Source: Microglena sp. YARC
Taxonomy: Eukaryota > Chlorophyta > Chlorophyceae > Chlamydomonadales > Chlamydomonadaceae
Assembly: GCA_022414725.1 (NCBI GenBank)
Contig: CM039466.1
Coordinates: 15,381,118 to 15,445,117 of the forward strand
Length of the DNA: 64,000 nucleotides
Reading direction: 5' to 3'
Shown: one piece after another, positions 14,118-25,700 of the stretch
How positions within the stretch are numbered: the first letter of the stretch is position 1
Layout of the letters: the number at the start of each line of letters is the position of its first letter
Notes under the pieces: model-generated
Database searches by the model: none
Seen by the model: only the letters and a program-made list of their open reading frames with translations
What the model was told of the DNA's origin: nothing
Made by a program: the position numbers and the translations under genes

Positions 14118-16556
14118 CACACACCTGAGCCATCCCACCCCAAACCCCTCCCCAAGCCTCCCTTCTAGGACGTAGGGTGAAAGTCTTTGGTGACAACAAC
14201 TCCCCCCCCCTCCCTCCCTCTCAACCACCTCCCAACTCCTCCCCTTTTCCGTCCCTCACACACCCCACACACCTGAGCCATCCCACCCCCACACCCAACC
14301 TCAACCCCTCTCCAGGCCTCCCTCCTAGGCCGTAGTGTGTATGTCTTTGGTGACGACAACTTACTTCACTGACCTCTCAACGACCTCCCAGCTACCCCCT
14401 CCCCCCCGTCCCAACACCCTACACCCCACACACTTGAGCCATCCCACCCACTCCCCCAACCCCTCTCCAGGCCTCCCTGCTAGGCCGTAGGGTGTATGTG
14501 TTTATTGGCTCCCAACTACTCCCCCCCCGTCCCACACACCCTACACCCCACACACTTGAGCCATCCCACCTACTCCCCCAACCCCTCTCCAGGCCTCCCT
14601 GCTAGGCCGTAGGGTGTATGTGTTTATTGGCGATGACTGCCTTCACTGACCTCCCAACTACTCCCCCCTTGTCCCACACACCCTACACCCCACACACTTG
14701 AGCCATCCCACCCCCAACCCCACTCCCCCAACCCCTCTCCAGGCCTCCCTGCTAGGCCGTAGGGTGTATGTGTTTGTTGGCAATGACTGCCTTCACTGAT
14801 CTCCCAACTACCCCCCCCCCCCCCCCCCCCCCCATACCCCCACACCCACCTGAGCTATCCCACCCCCAACCCCACCCCTCCCCAGGCCTCCCTGCTAGGC
14901 CATGGGTGTAAGTCTTAAGTGCGATGACTCCCTTCACCCCCATACCGCACCCCCCTCGAAGCTCCGAACCCCAACCCCACCCCTCCCCAGGCCTCCCTGC
15001 CAGGACGTAGGGTGTACGTCTTTGGTGTTTGATGACTCCCTTCGCCCCCACCCCCACCCCCCCTCCAAGCCCCCCAACCCCACCCCCAACCCCTCCCCAG
15101 GCCTCCCTGCCAGGACCAAGTGTGTACGTCTTAAGTGTTGATGACTCCCTTTCGCCCCCCACCCCGACCCCCTCCAAGCCCCCCAACCCCAACCCCTCCC
15201 CAAGCCTCCCTGGTAGGCCGTAGGGTGTATGTCTTAGGTGACGACAACTCCTTCACTGACCTCTCAACGACCTCCCAACTACTCCCCCCCCGTCCCACAC
15301 ACCCTACACCCCACACACTTGAGCCATCCCACCCCCAACCCCACACCCCCAACCCCTCCCCAGGCCTCCCTGCTAGGCCGTAGGGTGTATGTGTTTGGTG
15401 GCGACGACTCTCTTCGCCGACCTCTCAACGACCTATGGTGCTTGAACATGGACACCCTGGTGTGGGAGAAGCCGGATATCATGGGCAAGGCCCCCCCCCC
15501 TAGATCAGCACACACAGCTGTCAGCTATATGGGGCGCTATCTACTGATTTTCGGAGGTAGGGGCTGGTAGTGATGGTGGTACTAATGGTGTTGATGTGGG
15601 AGGAGCAGGATATTATGGGCAAGCTACCACCACCCTAGATCAGCACACCGCCGGCAGCTATATGGGGCGCAACCTACAGCTGTTTTGAAGCAGGGGCTGG
15701 GGTTGAGGGTGATGATGATGTCGTTGGAGAAGCAGGATATCATGGGCAAGGCGGTGGGGGGAAGCTAGTACCCACAAAGCCAGTCCCCATAAGCCAGTTC
15801 TCCTCGGGTTTAGGGTTAAGGGTTTAGGAGATCTGGCTTGTAGGTACTGGCTTTGTGGGTACTCGCATCGCCCCTCCGGGCAAGGCCCCCCCTACTTACG
15901 CACACACGGCCGCAGCTTTATGGGCCGCTATCAACTGATTTCCGGAGGTAGGGGCTGGTGGTGATAATGATGGTGGCAGTGATGATGGTGTTGGAAAATA
16001 TTATGGGCATTATTATATTATGGGCAAGTCCCCCCCCCCCCACCACCACCACCACACACACACACACACACACCTCCCCCCCAGGCGGTTCCGTTGCCAC
16101 CTGCTTCAATGACCTGCGTGTGTTGGACACACTCACACACCCGATGCAGTGGACCCAACCCTTCACCACGGGGGGACACGTCACTCCTGTGCCCCCCCCC
16201 CCCCACACACACACCCCTCTCTCCTCACACACACTTCCTACCTCTCTCTCTTCCCCTCCCCCCCCCCCCCCCCCCCTCCCCCCCCCAACCATACACCAAA
16301 ACTCCACCCCCCACCCCCTCCGCCCCCGCCTGCGGAAAGTGTTCATTCTACTACCCCCATCTCAACACATACTTCCCCTGCCCCCCCACATCCCCCAACC
16401 ATACACCAAAACTCCACCCCCCCACCCCTCCGCCCCCGCAAAGTGTTCATTCTACTACTCCCATCTCCACACACACATTCCCCCCCTGTCCCTCAGGCGG
16501 TTCCGTTGCCACCAGCTTCAATGACCTGCATGTGTTGGACACACACGCACACACAC

Positions 16557-16588
<32 letters not shown>

Positions 16589-16735
16589 CCCACACACCCA
16601 CACACACACACACACACCCACACACGCATACCTTTCCCACCTCTCTATCTCTCCCCTCACCCCCACCCCCACCACACACACACACACACACTTCCCCTCC
16701 CCCCACCACACCACACCCCCACCACACACACACAC

Positions 16736-16772
<37 letters not shown>

Positions 16773-19700
16773 CACATACTTCCCCACCCCCCACCCCCAC
16801 TCCCAGACGGTTCCGTTGCCACCTGCTTCAATGACCTGCATCTGTTGGACACACATGAACACCCTTCCACCTCTTTATCTCTCCCCCACACACACACCAC
16901 CACCACACTAACACACACACACACTCCCCCCCCCCCACCACCACACACTCACAAACACGCACACACACAGACACATAAACACATACACTCCCCCTGCCCC
17001 CCCCCCCCCCCCCACCAGGCGGTTCCGTTGCCACCTGCTTCAATGACCTGCATGTGTTTGTACACACAGGCACACACATTTCCCCCCTCCCCACACACAC
17101 ACGCATACCCTTCCCACCTCTCTATCCCCCCCCCCCCCCCCCCCAGGCGGTTCTGTTGCCACCTGCTTCAATGACCTGCATGTGTTGGACATACACGCAC
17201 ACCCGATGCAGTGGACCCAACCCTTCACCACTGGGGGCCCTGTCCCCCCCAGGGCAGGACACACGGGGGCCAATGTAGGCTCATCTTGGCTCATTGTAGG
17301 CGGGGGGAATAATGTCAAAGGTAAGTAGGTCATGTCACTCTCTGCCCCTCTACCTCCCCTCTCCCCTCTCCCCTTCCCTCCCCCTCCCCCTCTCCCCCCT
17401 CCACCTCTCTATCTCTCCATCACGCTACCTCCCCTCTTCCTCCCTTCCCTGCGCCTCTGCCCCTCTACCCCCCTCCCCCTCTACCCTCCTCCATCTCTTC
17501 ATCACGCTGCCTCCCCTCTACCTTCCCTCTCTGCCCCTCTCTTCCCTTCCCCCTCTCCCCCTCTCTCCCTTCACCACTGGTGGCCCTGTCCCCCCCAGGG
17601 CAGAGCACACCAGAGCCATTGTAGGCTCATCTTGGCTCAGTGTAGGCGGAGGGAGTAATGTGAAAGGTCATGTCACTCTCTTTCTATCTCTTCTTTCCCC
17701 CCTCTTTTCCGCCTGTTTTCCTTCTCCCCCTCCTCCTTTCCCCTCCCCCTTTCTCCCTGTCCTCCCTCTCTTTTCCCCCAAATCGCATCATATGATATTG
17801 TATTTGAATGATAACTTTGGTCTAGTTAGACTGCCGGCATAATATAATATCATATGATGGCATGATATCATATGATATCGTATTGCCGTTCCCTACATAT
17901 TTCCCTCAGCTCCAATGTTTCTCTGCCCCCCGCATCCCGCCCCTCTGCCCTCTGCCCCCCGCATATCATATTACCGTTCCCTACATATGCCCCTCTGCTC
18001 CAATGTCTCTCTGCCCCCTGCATCCCGCCCCTGCTGCCTCCGCATCCCAGTGTATCACGGCTAATACATCCCTCTCCCCCTCTTTTTCTCCTCTCCCTCT
18101 TCCTCTCACTCTCACTCTCACTCTCCCCTACCCCTACCCTACCCCCCCTCTTTCCTCCCCCCTCATCGTCCCTCTACCCCCGACCCTCTCGACACCTCAA
18201 CCCCTCTGCCCCTCGACCCCTCGCATCCCAGTGTATCACCGCTAATTAGGGAACGGCAAATCAAATGATGTTGACCAAAGACGAGTATGATATCAGATGA
18301 TATCATACAAAAATCATATGATTTAATATCATATGATATGATGGCCTAGGCCAAAGTTACCTAGTCAGACCACAGGCATCATATGGTATCATATGATGAC
18401 ATGATATCATATGATATCATATTGCCGCCCCCTACCGCTAATACATCCCTCTCCCCCTCTTTCCTCCTCTCCCTCTTCCTCTTTCTGTTCCTCTCCCTCT
18501 CTTTCTCCCTCTCCCTCTCCTCTCCCTCTCCCTCTCCTCTCCCTCTCCCTCTCCCCCTCTTTCCTCCTCTCCCTCTCCCTCTCCATCTCCATCTCCATCC
18601 CATCCCCATCTCCATCCCCATCCCATCTCCTCCCCCTCCCCCCTCCCCTCATCGTCCCCTGTACCCCCCTCTCCATCCCCATCCCTCTCCCTCCCCCTCC
18701 CCCCCCCTCCCCTCATCGTCCCCTGTACCCCCGACCCTCTCCACCCCTCTGCCCTCGACCCCTCGCATCCCAGTGTATCACCGCTAATACATCCCTCTCC
18801 CTCTCCCCCTCCCACTCCTTCTCCCTCTCCCCCCCCTCATCGTCCCATTCCCCCCTTCCCCCCCTCTTTCCTCCTCTGCCCCCCCCCCCCCCCCCCCCCC
18901 TCCATCGTCCCCTCTACCCCCAACCCTCTCCACACCTTGAATCCTCTGCCCCTGGACTCCTCGCATCCCAGTGTATCACCGCTAATACATCCCTCTCCCT
19001 CTCCCCCCTCTATCCACCTCTTCCCACCCCTCTTTCCTCCTCTTTCTCCCCCTCCTCTTTCCTCCTCTTCTTCCCCCCCTATTTCCTCCCCTACCCCCCC
19101 TTTCCTACCCCCCCCCCCCCCCCTCCCTCCCCCTCATCGTCCCCTTAACCCCCAACCCTCTCCACAACTCAACCCCTCTGCCCCTCGACCCTCGCATCCC
19201 AGTGTATCACCGCTAATACATCCTCTCCCCCCTCTTTCCTCCTCTCCCTCTTTCTCTCCCTCTCCTCTCCCTCTCCCTCTCCCTCCCTCTCCCTCTCCTC
19301 TCCCTCTCCCTCTCCCTCTCCTCATCGTCCCTTTCCCCCTCCCCCCCTCTTTCCTCCTCCCCCCCCCCCCCCCAGCCCCTCACCCTCTATCTCTACCTCT
19401 ACCTCTACCCTACCCCCGACCCTCTCCACCCCTCGCATCCTGGTGTATCACCGCTTCTACATCCTCTCCCACTCCCTCTCCTTCTCCTCCCCCCCCCCCC
19501 CCCCCCCCCGCTCCCTCTCAGGTTGCACTGACATGCTGTCCCTGGACCTGTCCGACATTGGGCGAGGCCCCCTGAAATGGAGTGTGGTCTGCTCTATCCC
19601 AAACAGGGACCCTCTGTCTTCAGAGGGAATGTCAATGGTACGGTGCAGGGTTCTACATTTTGTCAAATTGGTCAGCGCTTAAAGCGCACAACCGTCAAAT

Positions 19701-22700
19701 TGGTCAGCGCTTAAAGCGCACAACCGTTAAATTGGTCAGCGCATAAAGCGCACAAACGTCAATTGGTCAGCGCTTAAAGCGCACAAACGTCAAAGTGGTC
19801 AGCGCTTAAAGCGCACAAATGTCAAATTGGTCAGAGCTCTGTAGAGCAAAAGGCGCAAAAATGGGCGCTGCGCCCACAAGAGTTGAAAAACTGTCCGGAA
19901 CGCGCAGTGGGGCTCAAAAAGCGTGCGCAAAATCGCGCAGCTGCGCGCGTTTTTTGGTACCCTGGCACGATATATATTGAGACTGGCATATCATATGATG
20001 TACACCATAAGCAAGTATGATGACAAATGATATCATACAAATTACTATATCAATGGTACGATATGAGAAATGTATGTTTTTATTTTGTTGACTGGTTCTC
20101 ATATTAGTCAGTGGATCATTCAATAGCGGTACATTATACGTACATATAGGGACCGGCATATCATATGATGGTGAAGAAAAGCAAGTATGATATCATATGA
20201 TATCGCACAAATGACTAATTATATGGTCAGATAAGAAATGCCGTACTGCTCTCAAAATTTAACGGTTGCAAAATTTGACGGCTTTTTGGGGGGGGGGTAT
20301 TATAAATTGGCGGATTACATCTGACGGTTTTTTTAATAGGAATATAAATTGACGTTACACTTTTGACGGTTTTCATTTTAATAAAATCCATTTATGCAAC
20401 TGAACGTTTGTACTTCATCATGTTACACTGGTTCTTGGTTCATGGTACAACATTAGGGTACACTGTTCTAGGACCTGCAAGGAGTGTACATATAATATTG
20501 CAATGATCCCAACATCTTGTTCAGCATAACACTACCGGTACTCATTGAAATAACTAGAAAGAGACTTTCAATCGTTTCCATTAACTCCTGAAATCATTTC
20601 TTGCTCAGTTAATGTCATAAGCATAAGCATAACGTATGTTCATGTCTTGCTCAGCGACCTAGAAGGGCCAAGGGCACCTCATCCTCATCGCTAGCACCCG
20701 GATCAAGCCCACTCTCTTCAGCTGGGTCATCTGTTCCTGACGGACCAGATGAGCAATCATCAGTCACTTCCTCTTGTACTCTGCCTTGGCCACGAGAGCG
20801 CCCACGACCACGCCCACGGGCTTGCGGTGTGGGCCTCTTGCCCACTGGCTCAGCCAATTTTTTTCTTGCTGCCCTCCGCCCAAGGATAGCGGTTTTTTCC
20901 ATGGCTTTTTTTCATGGCTGTTAAGTCCTTGAAAGCCATGGGGAAGTTGAGTTTGAGGCTGCTCACACTGGGCTCAATGCTTCCCAAATGGAACCTTTCA
21001 TTGGAAGGTCTGAGCAGCCAGTTGAAGTTCAGAGTTGTGTGCCTTTCGATGGCCAGAAGCTTGTGAAAGGGCTCCCAGGTCACATACTTCTTCTTGTGGG
21101 GTCTAGTTTTGAGCTCAGACCCGTCTAGGAGGTAACCCAGCGTCTGCATGAAATTCACTGCCCTCTTAGTGAAAAACTTGCTGCTCGTCTTCGCAGAGGT
21201 AGTCGATGGGTTGCGAACGACAGCATCTCGAGCTTCGGCTGCAACTCGATTCACCTCTTTGTTGGTGACGGTGATCTGCCCTGGCTCTACCCGGTCGAAA
21301 ATCCCCCACAGGGTCCTTTGCTTCTTGTGAGTTGGAGCTATTAGAGGGCGAAAACGTCCCTCTGGGGATCTGTCGAGGGGCTGAGCCATGAAATGAGAAA
21401 GGCGGCCTTGTCGACCACTCATGCGTTTTGTCCGGTCGGGGGGGGCTAGGTTCGTTGCCGGTAGTAAGCCCTACCCAAGTCGAAGCCCTACCCAAGTCAT
21501 ATCGCACGGGATTTGATATTGACGGCTTGTTCGTTTCGTAATATACCGTAGGTCACGATTTGACGGTTGCTCCCGTCAATTTCAACCGTTAAATTTTGAG
21601 AGCAGTACGGTATGTGTTTTTATATTGCTGGCTTGTATTTATATGAGTCTGTCAATCATTTAATAGCGGTACAGTATACGTGTATATGGTATGATTCTAT
21701 ATATTGCATGTGGCCTCCCCCAAGCTATCATGACCCAATTTGGCCCTTTTCACACCAAAAGTCAAATCTCGCTGCTCACTGAAAATCGAGGTTGACCTTG
21801 ATTGTACCTCGATCGAAATGGCTCAGCCGAACTATTGATCCATCTAATATTAATTTAGGGGGTCTAGGGACCTGGGAAAAGGTCTTCAGAACCCTAAAAC
21901 CCCTAAAACAACCAAACATTTGGTTTCCAGGTTTTGACACATTCAAGTCCGGACCGACATAATCTGAGAAGAAAAAGAAGAAAAAAAACATTTTTGGGCC
22001 GTCGGGATGCATCGGAATCGCGCAGAAGCTCGCAACGCAATAATTCTGGTCACTGGGTGGCTCATGTTAGCTTGGGGGAGGCCATGTCTATGAGAAGCTA
22101 TTTGTAATCTTTATTTTTGTATATTGTCAATTTGTTTTCCTATTAATAGCGGTACATTAGATCGATTAATAGCAGTACATTATATCGATTATTAGCGGTA
22201 CATTAGATCGATTAATAGCGGTACATTAGATCGATTAATAGCGGTACATTAGATCGATTAGTAGCAGTACATTAGATCGATTAATAGCGGTACATTAGAT
22301 CGATTAATAGCGGTACATTAGATCGATTAATAGCGGTACATTAGATCGATTAATAGCGGTACATTAGATCGATTAATAGCGGTACATTAGATCGATTAAT
22401 AGCGGTACATTAGATCGATTAATAGCGGTACATTAGATCGATTAATAGCGGTACATTAGATCGACTAATAGAGGGACATTAGATCGATCAATAGCGGTAC
22501 ATTAGATCGATTAATAGCGGTACATTAGATCAATTAATAGCGGAACATTATATCGATTAATAGCGGTACATTAGATCGATTAATAGCGGTACATTAGATC
22601 GATTAATAGCGGTACATTAGATCGATAAATAGCGGTACATTAGATCGATTAATAGCGGTACATTAGATCAATAAATAGCGGTACATTAGATCGATCAATA

Positions 22701-25700
22701 GCGGAACATTATATCGATCAATAGCGGTACATTATATCGATCAATAGCGGTACATTAGATTGATAAATAGCGGTACATTAGATCGATCAATAGCGGTACA
22801 TTATATCGATCAATAGCGGAACATTATATCGATAAATAGCGGTACATTATATCGATCAATAGCGGTACATTAGATCGATTAATAGCGGTACATTAGATCG
22901 ATTAATAGCGGTACATTAGATCAATTAATAGCGGTACATTAGATCAATTAATAGCGGTACATTCTATGTATATATAGGGACAGGCATATCATGTGATGTT
23001 GAGCAAATAGCAGTACATTGTACATATACATGGCTATGACTACACATTGCATGTTAAAGGTAAGCTTTGTGTAATCTATGTTTTTATATTGTTGGCTTGT
23101 TTTCATTTAAGTCAGTCAATCAATTAATAGCGGTACATTATACGTATACATGGCTATGACTATATATATTGCATGTTAAAGGTAAGCTTTGTGTAATCTA
23201 TATTTTTATGTTGTTGGCTTGTTTTCATATAAGTCAGTCAATCAATTAATAGCGGTACATTATACGTACATATATGGACTGGCATAACGTATGATGTCGA
23301 ACAAATAGCGGTACATTATACGTACATATATGGACCGGCATATCATATGATGTTAAACAAGTAGCGGTACATTATACGTACATATATGGACCGGCATATC
23401 ATATGATGTTAAACAAATAGCGGTACATTATATGAATACATGGCTATGATTATATATGTTGCATGTCTATGGTCAGATTTGTGAAATCTATGTTATAATG
23501 TTGTTGGCTTCGTCAATCATTTAATAGCAGTACATTATACGTATATAAAGGGACTGGCGTATGATACGAGGTTGACCAAAAGCAAGTATGATATCATGTG
23601 ATATCATACAAAATTACATCATATGATATAAATGGTAAGTTTGGCCTAGTCAAACTGCCGGCATCATATGATTTCATATGGTTACATGATTTCATATGAT
23701 ATCATATTGCCGTTCCCTTGTTGTATGAAATCTATGTTTTTCGCGGAGCCCCCCCTTCAGGGGGGCGGGAGCCCCCAGTGTTACCCATTTGTCCGGTCAA
23801 CCGATCATCCATCCATCCATCCGTCTGACCATGATGAAGCCCAACATGTCAGCCAACGGTCTCGTAACTAACTCGCTTTCCTTGCCACGTGTTGCTCCGT
23901 CGCGATCACTCTCCGCCATTTTTTAGCGTCGCAGGCGACGCTGCATAGAACTTGTTGTATTGTCCTCATATGTTTTTGTGTTTTTGTATTGTCCTCATGT
24001 GTTATAGGAAATCTATGTTTTTATATTGTTGCCTTGTTCTCATATTAGCCAGTCAATCATTTAATAGCGGTACATTGTATGTACATATGGCTATGATTAG
24101 ATATATATTGCATGTCAATGGTAAGCTATATGAAATCTATGTTCTTGGCAGAGCCCCCCCCTTATGAGCCCCCAGATTCTTGGCAGAGCCCCCCCCCCCT
24201 ATGAGCCCCCAGATTCTTGGCAGAGCCCCCCTTCTGAGCCCCCAGATTCTTGGCAGAGCCCCCCCTTATGAGCCCCCAGATTCTTGGCAGAGCCCCCCCC
24301 CTTCTGAGCCCCCAGATTCTTGGCAGAGCCCCCCCCTTATGAGCCCCCAAATTCTTGGCAGAGCCCCCCTTCTGAGCCCCCAGATTCTTGGCAGAGCCCC
24401 CCCTTCTGAGCCCCCAGATTCACCCCATTGTCTGTCTGTCTGTCCGACCGTCCGGCCGACGACCAAGACAAAGCCTGACACGTCAGCCAACCATGTTGAA
24501 CTAACTGGCTTCGGTCTGCTCTTTTCTGTTGCCATCTGTCACTCTGATAGCCAACACTCTCCGCAATTTCCGCGTCGCTTGCCACGCTGCCTAGGACTTG
24601 TTATATTGTTGGCTTTTTTCATCTTAGTCAGTCAATCATTTATATGCGCTACGTTATATGTATATATGGCCTGGTGGGGCGTGGTGTTAAGGGAACCCGT
24701 CGTACGCGGGTGGGGAGCGGTCTCCTACCTCAACTGGACAAGCTACCATCGCGGTTGACAACGACCTGCAACGCCAAGAGCGATCGAAGGGGGAGCCCAA
24801 CCCCCGACTCTTCATCCTCAAGCGATCTGGTCTACCACTAGACCATTGTAAATCACTGAAAGGGGCTGTTATCATCACATGTATATATGGCTATCTCTTG
24901 CATGTCAATGGTAAGCTATGCGTAATCTATGCTTTTACTATATGCTACCTCAGCCCTTTACTTGCTTCCTTCCGATGGAAGTAGGAAGAACTAGGGGTGC
25001 GCGTGTGTGTGTGTGTGGTGGTGGTCGGGGGGGGGGGGGGGGGGGGGGGGCTCCACAGTTTTTGTAGGCCTGGGGTAGGGTTTTCTTTTTTTGTTGCAAA
25101 CTCCTGAATTCAGTAGTCCTTATATTAGCCCAAATCCATGTATCACTTCAAGTCGTGCCCTGTTGTGCCTCTTATTTCTAGTTAGGTGGGGGGGGGGGGT
25201 GGGGGGGGGGGGGGGGCTCCACATGATTTGTAGGCCTGGGTTAGGGTTTTCTTTTCTTGTATACTCCTGAATTCAGTAGTCCTTATATTAGCCCAAATCC
25301 ATGTATCACTTTTAGTCATGCCCTGTTGTGCCTCTTATTTCTAGTTAGGTGGGGTGGGAGGGTGGGGGTAGGTAGCATGATTTGTAGGCCCGGGGTAGGG
25401 TTTCCTTTTTTTGTATCCTCCTGAATTCAGTATTATATTAGCCACCAGTCACACCTTAGCTGATCAAAACAACATCCTAGTTAATTCAAACCAAGCCAAA
25501 CCAGGCCAAACCAAGCATAATTGACAAAAACAAGTCAATTGTGCACCTGAGCTGATAAATTAGACCAAGCCCTGGTAACCAACCATAACCAACCACAACC
25601 AACCATAACCAACTCACAGGTGTACCTGGTAACCAACCCTAACCAACCCTAACCAACCCTAACCAACCCTAACCAACCCACAGGTGTACCTGGCCACCAA

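Larger units (their letters stand above)
19970..24130. repeat. AT-rich satellite (AATAGCGGTACATTATACG unit), dispersed copies
   Basis: Recurring blocks are TAGCGGTACATTATACGTAC, GGACCGGCATATCATATGATG, GCAAGTATGATATCATATG, AATCTATGTTTTTATATTG and TTGGCTTGTTTTCATA. They form irregular units of about 100-200 bp near 19975, 20110, 21620, 22970, 23110, 23250, 23320, 23385, 23500 and 24000. The transposon at 20241 and the 23-bp array at 22142 are embedded in it. Confidence 0.75.

Noticed and set aside
20651..21422. Endogenous viral gene
   Set aside because: The frame lies exactly within transposon ends and shows no capsid, polymerase or other viral motif.
22142..22965. Regular 23-bp repeat resembling a CRISPR array
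   Set aside because: Units are head to tail without unique spacers, and the context is a eukaryotic intron.
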